Positions 14,001-25,906 are shown, numbered from the stretch's first letter. The stretch is 64,000 nucleotides of DNA from Antedon bifida (GCA_963402885.1 OY727099.1:27051001-27115000); one strand, 5' to 3'. Numbers and translations are program-made. The notes: generated from the letters alone by a model not told the origin.

Positions 14001-17000
14001 TGATGAATCGTCTTCATTTGGCTACTAATTTCTTGTCGTGCTTTAGAACTAATAAATCGTTTCGACAGCTGGCTTCAGAATAACTATCTGACATTATCGA
14101 TCAGTTTCTGCAGCTAAACCTATTCACCCGTGTATGATTATTTCAAAGACATCTTTCTATGTTGTTATTGAGTAGATTGTCAGTTTGTTTAAGGAATGCG
14201 TTGTATTTGTATATTACGCGTCATAGTGTCACTCGGGGCGCGTTATCTAACGCATGTTGACGCAGTGTTTGATCTCTATACACAATCTCCAAAGGCAAAA
14301 GAAAAACACACAATTTAATTTGTTGACAACATCTTATCAAACTGTAATTAAGACTGTTACATGATTAATTCAATTGGATCAATTTTATTTCAACGACGTT
14401 GTTTTTTATTGCGGAAGCCAAATTAATTAACAATAAAATAAGTAATGCCTCCTACGCAAAACTACCTGTTTTCGACAAGAGAAGACGATACTTGTTGGAC
14501 ATTGTTTTGGTGTAGGTTGACAGAAATGAATATCAAATATATTTATCTTCATGAATTTGAATTATAACTTTCCCCACATATACACCTACATAGGCTACTT
14601 TCAATAAAAAGCAATTTTGCCAAAACTATACAAAATGACAGTAATCTGTGGAAAACTAATAATATTGGGTAATATTATGACATGACAGATGTATATGCCC
14701 AAAACTAATTTGGATTTAGGTGTGGGCTAAATATTAAGTCTTTGAAGACAGATTCAATACAACTAATATGTTATGACATAACCCTCATCCTGTACATTTT
14801 GTGCCGCGTCAGCACACTGCCTAACATGTTAAATTCAATTCACATTTAGCAACATCATGTATGTTACAACTACGGTCATGGTGGCTTTATTTTTATGAAT
14901 TACATTACCATTTTAGTTCATCATTTCTTGTAAATGTTATAATCTCTTATATTTTTACAGTTGCATATTTTTCAACAGAGTTTCCTTATAAGGATGATAA
15001 CGTTTTAAATGAAATGAAAAATAAAATAAAATTAATCAATAATATGCACAAAAATCACGTAAAGAGTATTTATTTATTATAACATTTTAGAATGATCTTG
15101 ACGATGATGATTCTCTTTATTCTAGGCAAGATGAATTGTACATCCTTTGGCAGAAATTAAGAAATGATGAACCAGAGTTGTTGGAAACATTTCAAAACTT
15201 TCTACGTAAATCAGTCAGAGAAATAAAAAATCTGAACGACAAATGTGATGACGTCGTCAAAAGGTGTGTACAACTGTCTCAACTAATTTACAGAATAGAA
15301 TATTTTTATAATAATCTTTTATTATTTGTAGATTAAATTTAATGGCGTATAAAAGTCAGACTATCGAGTTTGTAAGGTATAAAAATAAGGATTCTATCTA
15401 ATTTAATGACAAAATAAAACATAGAAAAGCAGAATCAACAACTGACGTCAGAGACATGCGTCACATATCAAAGAAAGTCTTATTTTCTTTATAAACACAC
15501 ATTATTGAAATCTACGGCATCGTGTGTCAATGTTAGCTTCACATAAACAGTAATTAGGATTTTCAAAAGCCGAGTCTTCTAAATGAATTAGAAGCATATT
15601 AATGTCAATTCCGGTTCGTTTATACACAAACAGAAAATACATTTAGATCATTTCCAAATAGAATACAACAAATTGCCCAAAAGTGATAAATTATAACAAA
15701 TATTATTGATAGCAGATGAGGCTACGATGGCCTGTCATTATCATCCGTATTCTCACGCGGCCGTGACGTCATAATATTAATATTATGTGCGTATTCATCA
15801 TTCAACATTGTCACAAATAAGATATTGAAATTGAATAATATTGAAACAAAATATGCATAATATAATATTTATACGTCGTTCGTAATACCATGTGCGTTAC
15901 GCCCTTTTGACGTAATGTGTATGTGCGTTACGCCCTTTTGACGTAATGTGTATGCGCGTTACGCCCTTTTGACGTAATGTGTATGCGCGTTACGCCCTTT
16001 TTACGTGATATTTATGTGCGTTATGCCATTTTGACGTAATATGTATGCGCGTTACGCTTTTTGACGTAACATTATGCGCGTGTTCATGCGCTGTTATTAT
16101 ATACGTTTAATGTTGTATATTCGACAATGCACCGAATACGGGTGGTTGTAAATTGTCAATAAATAGTTCAATCGAAATAAATTAATAATAAGAATATTAT
16201 TCAGATATAAAATAATACAGAATGGATAAAGATTCCCGAATACCAAAACCCAATTGTAAATATATTTTAATTTATTATTATTTCTGATTTGAGATGTTAC
16301 TAACGCTTTGTGCTCATTGCAGTAAGAACGGCGTGCATACCGATGAGATGCGTAAACTGTACGAAGAAATGGATCATTTACTGATGACAGAACGAGAGTT
16401 ACTACGACGCAAATACGAAGAAGAGATGCAAGTAGAATTGGACAGACAACTTGAGATGCGAGAGCAGGAAATGCAGGAACTAATTACGCGCAAGAAAGAG
16501 GTAAATATAAATAGTGACGTCACATTTCCGCAACGTCATTTCTTAAGTTGCGTCGCTAGTGGGAACCACGCTGTAAGGCTTGGTTACATTATATAAAACA
16601 CTTCTTTAATATTGTGAATTGTCCTAACCAATCTAATTTTGTCTAATTAATTTGTGTTTCTTCATTTCATTCTTCATTTGGTTTGTTTTTACGGTTTTCT
16701 AATTCTTCCCACAAAGCTTTACGGTTTGACTATTTCTCATTTTTCTATTTTCTATTTGTTTAACACGTCATGAATTACATAAATCAAGGTATAATATAGT
16801 TTTGTATTATTAAAACAGCTTGAAGTTTCTCTGCGAGAGCTGAATAAAAAGGAAAAAGAAGTTACCCAACAAAATAATCAACTTGAGCAGATGGTATTTG
16901 AACTTAGCCGGCACGAGAGTAATATTGTCACACAAAACGAGTTCCTCATCAAAGTAAGAAGAATATAAATGTGCTTTATACTATGTAATGCTATGCAATA

Positions 17001-20000
17001 AATGTGTGTGCTAAACAACATATTATGTTGATTTTTAAAAATGTATTATGTTATATAAGAAAAAGTAGTCATTTATTATGCGATCTACAATTAAAATGAA
17101 AGACAGTAGGCATATTAGTAACCAAGATGGTATCAGTTATTAACACGGCCGCCGGTTGTACAGCACTAATTTAACACCAAATTATTATTATTATATTTTT
17201 ATGTATATTTTTTGTGTAGGAAAATAGTGCACTCAAAACGAGGCTGGACCAATCATTGGCTGGGCTAAACGAAACACAACAACTGTGCCTTCAATTACAA
17301 GATGAAACGGAACGGGAACGAGAATACTTCCAAAGGTAAGCCTACAATAACTTGTCTACCTTTGCGTCAATACGTCGTTACGTTCTAGTGGTGGTTCCCA
17401 CTAGAACGTAACGCAAGGACGTAAACGCAACGCAAGCGTTTTAACCAATGACAAGCGAAGTTATAGACAGTTAGCAATCACAAGCGAATAAGCCATCGCT
17501 TGTGATTGGTCAATTCACTTGCGTTGCGTTACGTCCTTGCGTTGCGTCGCTAGTGGGAACCACGCTTAAGCCTACAATAACTTATTGTACATCTTTGCGT
17601 CAATACCTCGTTGCGTTGCGTTACGTTGCGTCGCTAGTGGGAACCAAGCTTAAGCGTACATCTCAGAAAAACAGTGACAGATGAGAGCTGGTATATGGGA
17701 GACCAAATGAAATGTCACAGAGGAGTTAACGATTTAAACATGGAGAAACAGAACAGTAATATTAGCATTTACAAAGCACCTTTCCAAACAATTTCAAACA
17801 AAGATATCATTCCAATGTATTAACAACTGAAGACAAACACAGAACGTTATCCTAATAAAAACACTTTAACAAATCCTGTCAGATGCACAACTAGATCATT
17901 GACTCCACAATGATGAACATAATAACACATGCTTATATTTAGAATGATAATTGTACTAAGTACCAATCCTTGTATTAAGCCTCACCATGCTGATACTGAT
18001 GTAGATACTGACGGACACACCATCACAACACTCAACTCAATCAATCACTCCAAAACTGCCACACTGTGACGTAACTAACGGTATTAATCTCTGCACTTAA
18101 ACAGCAATAATACATCATATTTATGAACTATCTATATCAGTACAAGGAAAATGACAAATTGCTGACAAAATGACAATGCTGTGGTATCAGTGGCTGGATC
18201 TCAATGGAGATACAACTAAATAAGCAAAACATATACGTACCTACTCTGCTAATATAATATCCCATAATGCCTTTCATTAGCAACTTTATTTCATGACATG
18301 GTTATAGATATTATTTTAGTGATTGGAAGTCTATTCTATTTGACATGGTCGATATGTTTTTTTTTTTTATTAATTTAAGGGAATATGAAGAAGTTGTAAT
18401 AGAACACGAAAACAAACTCAGAGACAGACAACATTTGGAGTTACAACTTGAAAAACTAAGGTAAATGATGTTTGCGAAATTTTTGAAAAATCGCTTTAAT
18501 ACAAACACGTTTTATTATTTATAATGTTAATATCCACGTTTAAACTGTTTCAATGTGTTTCCAAATGTTAAAATAAATCTTTTAATGCGTCATTAAACAC
18601 AATTGCATCACCCAAAAAACGCGTCGCATGAATATGTCCCACAAATCTTAAAACGTGTCATAACGCATTTGTCATTACACCCATGATTTAATTTTTATTA
18701 TAAAAATATTGAATTACCAAACGTAATTTTATACTGCTTTAATGCGTTAGTTTTGCTTTCGTTTAATTTCAGAGAAAAATATGAAAGTTTGGTTGAAGAC
18801 AATTATCATAAAAGGTCGGAACCTAAAAAAGTTGGAGTTATGCAAATGAGCCGAGTCAGCAGTTTTAGTGACTGTGAGTGTGATCAACAGTTACAGGTTA
18901 GTTCAGTACTAAGTTCATACTTATTGTCTAATCAAACTGGTATATTAACAGTTACATGTTAGTTCAGTACTAAGTTCATACTTATTGTCTAATCAAACTG
19001 GTATATCAACAGTTACAGGTTAGTTCAGTACTAAGTTCATACTTATTGACTAAATCAAACTGGTATATCAACAGTTACATGTTAGTTCCTAATCAAACTG
19101 GTATATTAGATCTTGCTGAAACAAAACTTTTTCAAGACATTATACAGAAAAGAGTTTGGTTTGGTTCATAATACGAAATGCAACATTGCGAGATAGTATA
19201 ATCATATTTGGTGAATAGGTATAGAGTTTAAGATTCTTACTCGTTGAGTATCTTCTTAACTTTTAATCAAATATCTTATTTCATATTTCTGTTTTTTATC
19301 TGAAATATTCTTGATTTTGTTCATTTTGAAATATTTGATAAATATTCATGGAATTGAATACCCCTGAAGCGATATCATCCAAAATGATTCCAATCTTCTA
19401 TGTCTTAGTGAAGGTCGCTAAATGTCGTGCACGATGTGGATATAATATTTCAGAATGATAAATATTTAATGTATTACTGTATATATGAATTTTCGACGGT
19501 TAAAGGCGTGATATACCAATTGAATAGCGCAAGTTATGCGTACTGCACGGGTGAACGTTGAGTTGCTATATCGATAGAAACGCGAGTGCGCCCAGACGTA
19601 GATGCGTCACAAATGTCTACAACGCGTTTAATTAATTTATAATTAAATTATTAATGAACAGTCTAGACGCATTTCATGTGTTGTAATACTTTTCACATTG
19701 GAAATGTGTTATGAAAGAACTCGCAAAAAAAATATATAATTTATGAATTATTTCTTGTATTACGGCAACTTTATGGTCGGAAAATATAGCTTAAAGTTAT
19801 ATATTATAATATGCAATATTGCTTAAGCTCTGTCTACACTATCACACTTTATGTGAAAACAAAATTTGATGTGCCCATAAATGGACAGGATGATGTCATA
19901 TCACTACCATATTTGGGCACATCATACAATTTTTGTCAAACTAATTTGATAGTGTAGACAGAGCTTTAGTCAGACTGTCGCTTTAATTCGAAATTGTAGG

Positions 20001-23000
20001 CCTAAACTAAAATCTTCTATTTTTTTCCCTCAAAGTTTCTACAATTGAGGACACCAGATCGATGTTTTAAGATTGTGACGTGTGGAGATTCTGGTGTGGG
20101 CAAGTCTAGTTTTCTTCAGCGATTCTGTCACAACACGTTTACACCTAATACTCAAGTTACCATTGGTAAGAATGTTTACTTAAACTTTGAATTGAATAAT
20201 GACCGGTCAGTATAAGATAATTAAATCATTTACCAGAACATCCTATGATCAAAAAGCACAACCTCTGCATTGTGGGAAGGCTTAGATCAGATTCTGTTGA
20301 TTGGTAGAATGCTGAAATAGAAACAAATATATACAAATTATGATACCGCTACTTCACATTTTCTCTAAATGTTAACGTTTCCGTCAATTAATTCAACAAA
20401 AATATGGTATGGCACGAGGAATAGGACGATTATAAATATAGTATAAATATTCAAACCATGTTAACATACTTCCACAATCCAACATACATCAGCGTTGGTG
20501 CAAATTGATATTTTATGATATTGTAGGTTGGTTTTGTGGAAGTTGCTTATATCGTTAATTTCCTGGTGAAATTGTTTCTATTTTTGTTTTTTTGTATGAT
20601 TTTTATATGGATGTATTATCCGAAATAAAGGAAATGAATAAATTATTGAATAAATACAACTTGATATATTTGTTTACTTTGCACTTGTTTTTTACTTCGT
20701 ATTTCTTCCAGAAATTGGGTATCACATGAAGTCGTTAGTGTTGGACAATACGGTGGTTTCGTTGCAGATATGGGATACGGCTGGACAAGAAAGGTATGGG
20801 TCGTCTGATTGTTGTTTTTAGTGCTTCTTTTTATCGCGATGGACTAATGAAATAGGCCTATAGGATAACAACAGTATATACTTTTAAATAAAACAATATA
20901 AATAAACACCCGAACATTAATCGCTTCAAATGTGTCGATGTTTCATTGTCTCTAGTTCGAGTGGGTGTTCGATTAATTAATGTAAAGTGTTTGGCTGTCA
21001 ATGTAATGGTTTAAATGGAACAATAAGCAATATACCCGATAGTTCCATACCATTGTAAAACACTCATGCGGAGGCAACACTAATTTGGATAGAACACCTT
21101 TTGTCGTGTTTCATTATCTACTTACATAGATGTTGAATATTAGTTACAGCCTTAAGATATATAGTATATCCAGCACAAAGTGATATCGATCGAATTTCAC
21201 TTACATACAATTACGTCAAGTTTGTATTTAGGTGTAAAATGAGCGACGTGTTTTGTCATTCTTAGTAATCTGTGTAAAATAAGCATATTGATTAGTGCGA
21301 CCTATTTGCATTAGTAATTCCATTTGCAGAAATTGACCTAGGCCTATTTCCATTGTTTATTAAAGAAACGTTTTAACACCTGACAATATGATATCAAATA
21401 AGGTACAACCTTTTAAAGGTAAACTTGTACAGTAGAAAAATAAGATTGTTTTCAACGTATTTCTAGAAGCTAAAATCATTATCCATACAGCCTATACATC
21501 TAAATCGGTTTCGTAGTTTTAAGCCTGTTTTCCATTTGGTGAATTTATCCGCGTGAATCAAGCGCCTTGGCTAATGCGCATGTATATTTTTGATCTACTT
21601 TTTGTAACGTGAAAATTGCGGAGCCAATCAGAACTAAGTATTCGTTACGAATAATTACTACTCGCATTTTGATTGAACGACGATAACACGCAGAAATAAA
21701 CATACTTTACGCATTCTTACAAACCAACCTGCTGCGTAAAAAAAAGTAGCTGTGTAATAGTTATTATTAACGATTGATTATTAGTTTAGTTTAGACATGA
21801 AGTATAATTAAACATTGATTTATTTAATGTTCAATGATTTCCTTGGGTAGAAATGTTTTCTCTTAAGGGAAGAAGAAAGTACGAGTAATTTTAAGTTCAA
21901 ACGCCCGAGTCTATTTTGAAATAGCAGAATGGAATTAAGCTTGTTATCGCTTTCACATTAAGAGTGATTGATTTAAATAAAGTTTCACGATATTACGTGA
22001 GCTAAATTGAAAACTTGGCAAAACACGTACAAGCAATAGATAAATAGCATAATACGCAGTTCATTCAATTTCAGCAAATTCAGAATTAATGCTCAGATTT
22101 GGTTAAACTTTTCTGAATTCTATGTTTAACAGTACATAGGTTCATCATTTGTACGCGCGCGTGCAAAAACCGTACCATCATTATCATCGCACGCGTCATA
22201 TCGACTTCTGTACATTCACTAGTTATTTTTATGTTGTAGGTTTCGTAGTATACCACACGCCTACTTCCGCAAAGCAGATGGCGTGCTGCTTCTGTACGAC
22301 ATAGCTTGTATCAAGTCATTCATGAACGTGAAGGGATGGATTGCGCACATACGGGTAAGCTACGTCTGCAACTAACACTTTGTTTGCACTTGGACGCAAC
22401 ACAATGACGTCAGCGCGCGCCAATCACGACACGATGGATCATCTGAACTGTCACTTGTGATTGGTCAACCCACTTGAGTTGTGCCTATGTCGAAGTGGGA
22501 ACCATTGTGGTACTAGGACGCAGAGACGATGGGAACATACTGTGCAATTCTTTGCCAGCCAGCCATAAACGTGAACTTGTTTTAGAATTTAATAGCTGTA
22601 AATAAATCAAGACTAATATGATTATGTTGACTATACCACCTGTATGTAATTTATGATAGTATGAGCGTACGTAAACTGTTATCCGCTCTGCTGCTATAAA
22701 TAGTTTATACATCTTTTTATCTACATTGATTTCTTCCTCAACGTTCACTATTTATTTTGGTTAAACTTTGTTTAATGAGGTGACTCAAAACAGCCGAGGC
22801 TGACATGCATGAGGCCCTCAGCACAATGTTACCGAGAACTGCGACGTATATATTATTATTTGTAATATTATCTACTCTTCTTCATCGTTTTCACAGGAGG
22901 TTGACGAGAACGCGACGTTGTATATATTATTATTTGTTATATTATCTATTCTTCTTCATCGTTTTCACAGGAGGTTGACGAGAACGCCATACTCATGATA

Positions 23001-24527
23001 GTTGGTAATAAAGACGATTTAGCATCCAACTTTCGCGACGTGGAAACTGAAGTTGCTATGAAAATGGCAGAGGTAAGAATCTCACTTCTGTTAGGTTACT
23101 TGGGCGTGCCCACACGAATTTACTCCACATGTAGTAACTGTCCATATTCTATAGGAAACAGATCTTTATTTGAAGAAATATATAAATCATCATTATCGAT
23201 AAAAACGGAATTCAGACGCGGCTATCCTTTATGCAAATTGCACATACACATTATCGGCATCGACACAGCAATGTGATGATGGATTATGTTCCGTCGATTG
23301 TGCTAGGACTTCGGGGAAGCATGTCAGCCTGAATACATTATGCTGTTCCGTCGATTGTGCTAGGACTTCGGGGAAGCTGCATGTCAGCTTGAATACATTA
23401 TGTACTTATCGTATTTGACTTAACATTAAAGCATTAAAAGCTTTTATTTTAATATTTTTCCGAGTTTCTTTCTATTCACCAACATTCAAAATAAGGTCAC
23501 AGTTCACATCCATGCAGTCGTTAAAAAACATTTCCTCTCAATTTGAAACTTTACTGTAAAAAACATACAAAGTAGAAATATTTCACTTCGGTAATTTTTG
23601 AAAAAAACAGCTTTGAGAGAGCTCGACTGGATCTTAATTAAGATATACTATATTTTATAATTATTTTGTGAATATTCGATATTCAGTTGATTTCACCACG
23701 AATGCCAATATAACAGGAATATTTACCCGTGGGCATAAAAAAACGGTTTAATTTATAAGCGTGGGATTACATTGCATTATTATTCATGTGCCAAGACATC
23801 TCCTTTCTCACATCCCAATCACAAACTGGAATTAAGCTATAATACAGTTTTTTCTGATAACATTTGGTGACATTCTAGGATTTCATTCAAACCGAATAAC
23901 ATTTTTATTATTTTATAACCATTATATAAATACATTTTTTTGTGATATTGCTATCACATTTTTATGAAAATGAATCAACGGTTTTTATTTTCACTATTTA
24001 GTCAAATGTGTCTCCTCAATATATTAATTGTATATTATTACTTATGTAGGAAAATGATGGCTTGTTTATTGAGGCGAGTGCTAAAACAGGCAACAATATA
24101 TTTGAGGCGTTTGGTAAACTAGCAAGGTAAATCAAACATTTATAACTCTTTATTATTAGTATTTATTCAATAAGAATGGTTATGATAAACATGATTATGA
24201 TTTTAATAATTACAATGATTGAAGACAGTAATTATAATGATGGGTGTAAAAATGATAATGATTAACATGATACGATGAACTTTATACATGAACATACTCA
24301 GTTCACGCAGACGAATTAAATAATGCATTAATGACGTAAAGAACCGTCTGGAAATGACGTCACTAATGTCTAAAATGTTATAGCTTTTAAGCATGGCTTG
24401 ATACATAATACATTTCAGAGAGATTCAACGACGAGAAGATGATAATGTGAGTCGTGTATACACGTCAGTTGTGGACCTGAATCAAGAACTACCGTACATT
24501 AAGAAGTCAAGATGTTGCAAGAACTGA
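8060..24527 (+). CDS. RASEF-like: RASEF/Rab45-like coiled-coil Rab GTPase, 13 coding exons, 509 aa
   Basis: Exons: 8060-8202, 15126-15263, 16323-16500, 16819-16953, 17220-17335, 18380-18460, 18773-18896, 20036-20165, 20712-20793, 22240-22354, 22971-23072, 24050-24126, 24419-24527. Together they give 1530 nt in one frame with GT-AG borders and matching phases. The start is set by an in-frame stop at 8045. Residues about 50-95 ([16 protein letters not shown]) resemble the segment following the EF-hands in RASEF/CRACR2A proteins. About 105-300 is charged coiled coil ([15 protein letters not shown]). About 311-480 is a Rab domain: GDSGVGKSS at 322, WDTAGQE at 369, NKDD at 427, SAK at 458. It ends CCKN, a double-cysteine prenylation signal. 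Family role: membrane traffic, GTP switch plus self-association through the coiled coil. No EF-hands were found, and human RASEF, about 740 aa, has them. The effector loop is atypical (TIEIGY, not TIGVDF). Confidence 0.92.
8994..9212 (-). mobile_element. Fragment of a retrotransposon reverse-transcriptase C-terminus
   Basis: A 72-codon frame in intron 1 of the RASEF-like gene, antisense to it. The peptide has the tail pattern of many invertebrate non-LTR polyproteins: [18 protein letters not shown], then F-x-IP-x-x-KTERSKK, ending near a Trp. No polymerase motif is present upstream, so it is a 5'-truncated remnant. The assignment rests on a remembered family pattern, not on a search. Confidence 0.4.
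9919..10025. repeat. Hairpin repeat, MITE-like
   Basis: Left arm GCAAACTGCCTTAAAATACC then TTTCGAGAATG; right arm CATTCTCGAAA-like sequence (GTATTCTCGAAAC) then GGTATTATAAGGCAGTTTGC. About 45 bp arms with an AT-rich loop. A related fragment with CGAAACATGTCG and GAGGCAGTTTTAAC lies near 30917-30965. Confidence 0.65.
10606..10680. mobile_element. MITE family 2, right half only
   Basis: Carries CCTGTGATTGGTCAACTTAC, TTGCGTTGTG and GTTCTAGTGGG, which match the right half of the complete copy at 7570-7722. The left half is absent. Confidence 0.55.
12613..12950. repeat. Minisatellite, 35-36 bp unit, about nine copies
   Basis: Each unit is built on CAAGCGTAAATGCGGCGTC followed by AAGTACGCAATTACGT. 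It is CpG-rich: most units have four to six CpGs. Divergence rises toward the right end. Confidence 0.85.
13683..13776 (+). mobile_element. Retroelement 3' tail
   Basis: Ends TTGTCTGAAATAAAG followed by repeats of TTGAA, a common 3' end of invertebrate non-LTR elements. The preceding sequence (TTTATATGGACAG) resembles the tail at 20590-20650. Only the tail is present. Confidence 0.4.
15886..16090. repeat. Minisatellite, 31 bp unit, about six copies
   Basis: The unit contains GCGTTACGCCCTTTTGACGT then AATGTGTATG. The first four starts (15901, 15932, 15963, 15994) are exactly 31 apart; later units are diverged. It lies in intron 2 of the RASEF-like gene, about 230 bp before exon 3. Confidence 0.85.
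16528..16575. mobile_element. MITE family 2, right-end fragment
   Basis: TTGCGTCGCTAGTGGGAACC and ACGC are the right terminus of the family. It starts only 27 bp after the donor of RASEF exon 3 (16501). Confidence 0.6.
17337..17652. mobile_element. MITE family 2 copy flanked by a duplicated intron segment
   Basis: A full MITE spans about 17389-17571 (from GGTTCCCACTAG to CTAGTGGGAACCACGC). A second right end lies at about 17605-17652. The intron sequence TAAGCCTACAATAACTT, which begins within the exon 5 donor at 17337, recurs at 17566 after the MITE, followed both times by TTTGCGTCAATAC. A local duplication therefore involved the donor-proximal intron and the MITE end. Confidence 0.7.
18885..19109 (+). 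repeat. 61 bp tandem repeat that includes the RASEF exon 7 donor
   Basis: Repeat starts are at 18897, 18958, 19019 and 19081 (a partial unit). Each junction reads AACAGTTACA then G or T, then GTTAGTTC. The first is the real exon 7 end (CAACAGTTACAG) and its donor GTTAGT. Later copies reproduce the last 12 exonic bases and the donor; the copy at 19019 keeps the exact CAG/GTTAGT junction. Confidence 0.85.
19825..19966. mobile_element. MITE family 1 (Harbinger-like), copy 1
   Basis: Inverted ends AGCTCTGTCTACACTATCA and TGATAGTGTAGACAGAGCT (left has one change) with TTA on both sides. The body carries ATGTGCCCATA and TTTGGGCACAT. A three-base TTA/TAA target is the mark of PIF/Harbinger elements. 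It is the only copy left of 32 kb and lies 70 bp before RASEF exon 8. Confidence 0.8.
20036..24527 (+). CDS. RASEF-like: RASEF-like: exons 8-13 encoding the GTPase domain
   Basis: Exon 8 holds the P-loop and ends in switch I. Exon 9 starts with the odd TIEIGYHMK stretch and ends at WDTAGQER. Exon 10 ([21 protein letters not shown]) is the switch II to beta-4 region, diagnostic of RASEF/Rab. Exon 11 carries NKDD and has a duplicated acceptor. Exon 12 carries EASAKTG, and exon 13 the tail ending RCCKN and the stop at 24525. All catalytic and base-binding motifs are intact, so nucleotide binding is expected. Confidence 0.92.
20590..20650 (+). mobile_element. Retroelement 3' tail
   Basis: TTTTTATATGGATG then CCGAAATAAAGGAAATGAAT matches the tail design at 13683-13776. 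It lies in RASEF intron 8. Confidence 0.35.
22373..22508. mobile_element. MITE family 2, diverged copy
   Basis: Begins near TTTGCACTTGGACGCAAC and ends GTGGGAACCATTGTGG, with CCAATCACGAC and GTGATTGGTCAACC as inner inverted CCAAT motifs. It begins about 18 bp after the donor of RASEF exon 10 (22355). Confidence 0.6.
22840..22986 (+). repeat. 74 bp tandem duplication containing the RASEF exon 11 acceptor
   Basis: Two copies, 74 bp apart, share TTCTTCATCGTTTTCACAG then GAGGTTGACGAGAACGC. Both offer an intact polypyrimidine tract and CAG acceptor (exon starts 22897 or 22971). Only the second keeps the frame. Using the first adds 74 nt and meets a TGA shortly after CCATACTCA in the second copy. 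Confidence 0.9.
23288..23401. repeat. 57 bp tandem duplication in RASEF intron 11
   Basis: GTTCCGTCGATTGTGCTAGG recurs at 23288 and 23345, followed both times by ACTTCGGGGAAGC and GAATACATTATG. It is about 215 bp after the exon 11 donor, so it does not touch a splice site. Confidence 0.8.
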
Positions 24528-24776
24528 TCACCTTACGGTTAGCCTACGCAAATGTTACGTATATCAATTACAACCAATTGGTGTGGAACGTGTATATTAC
24601 AACATTGAGCGAGATTGGCAATTCACGCGTCATGCATATTCAATGAGGTAGATGACTCTAATAATGAATAATTCATGAGTTATTCATCGCCTGCCTACGA
24701 AAATAATATACACCAACGGGCATTACGTCATTATCACCCTCTCACACTTTGGCATCGACATCTCCAATCATCACCA

Positions 24777-24782
24777 AATAAA
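24777..24782 (+). other. Candidate poly(A) signal of the RASEF-like gene
   Basis: AATAAA lies 250 bp after the stop codon at 24527 and is followed by a T/G-rich stretch (TGTTGACGTTTTCC near 24805). It is the first such hexamer seen downstream of the stop. Confidence 0.5.
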
Positions 24783-25408
24783 ATTACATCATAACAAATA
24801 CTAAATGTTGACGTTTTCCATGTTTTAAATTCTAACGGTTCGTGTTTTTTCGGAAATTATATTTGCTTGGGTTCTGTGAACGCACAGTGTACTGAACTGA
24901 GCTTTTGGGCGATGACAGCACAACAGCCAATCATAATGCGATTTTTGGTCTTAAAAAGCAATCAAAATAAAATGACGACACACGCTCTCGATATTGAGAC
25001 CGAGCGTTATTTTTAGTCAAAAAACGTAAGGTGTTTTGTGTTTGTAACCTATTGGTCAAGATGGTCAAGTCAAGTCAAGTCAAACTGAAAAGGTACATTT
25101 TTGTGATAAATCATATTGTACTAAATTGTTTTAAAAAGCCATTTTGACATACGTAATTAAACTGGCGCATACATTTTAGGAAGATTCCGGAGCAGAATGT
25201 CACAAATAAAATTTGGTGTCAGTGTTTCCCACAAATAAAACGGTGCAAATGCGTCGACATTGGTTGTGTCAACGATTAAAATGACGTCATCTTACCAGTC
25301 GACTGAGGTCCATTCAGGACTACTTGTTTTTATAGTAGAAACATTAGTTTATAAGAACAAAAACAAATATTTAGAAAACTTAATAGAAATACCTTGAAAA
25401 CCATGAAA

Positions 25409-25513
25409 ACGAGTAAACTAAGTAGTCTAAATGTGATCTATTACAGATGTTCGCTTTTAAACGAGTAAACTAAGTAGTCTAAATGTGATCTATTACAGAT
25501 GTTCGCTTTTAAA
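25409..25513. repeat. 52 bp tandem duplication
   Basis: GAGTAAACTAAGTAGTCTAA begins at 25411 and again at 25463, and both units run to GATGTTCGCTTTTAAAC with no visible difference, so the duplication is recent. Confidence 0.85.
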
Positions 25514-25906
25514 CTGATTATTAATTATTCCCATTCATTATGAGCTTTTACTATTTATTGGAAGGCAATAAATTTGTGATGAAGAACTTTAACTTAAAGC
25601 ATTACAATATGCAGATGAGCATAGTTTATTGGTATACGTAACCATAACAATGTAAATGATTTCTAATTAAGATTGGATTGTGCAATACAAGTATTTATTA
25701 AGAGTGTGTTTTAATGAATTGAGGAGACCAACTTTTTCCGGGTCAGTGGGTAGAAAGACCTTCTCTTTTATTCTTGTATAAATGAATAGAGTAAAATCAA
25801 GTTCAGCTGGGAAATAACTATGCTGATATTCTAGCATTGGTATTTAACACAATGAGTTGCCGTCAATAATACGGGGTTAAAGTACGCTATGTCCATTAGA
25901 TCTAGG

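Larger units (their letters stand above)
8203..15125 (+). other. Intron 1 of the RASEF-like gene (6.9 kb)
   Basis: The largest intron of the gene. It holds the retroelement remnant at 8994-9212, a hairpin element at 9919-10025, half a family 2 MITE at 10606-10680, a 35-36 bp minisatellite at 12613-12950 and a retroelement tail at 13683-13776. I looked for EF-hand exons (DxDxDG-type loops) and saw none. Confidence 0.7.

Noticed and set aside
12613-16090. Regularly spaced repeats considered as a CRISPR array
   Set aside because: They are contiguous minisatellites without unique spacers, in an animal gene's introns.
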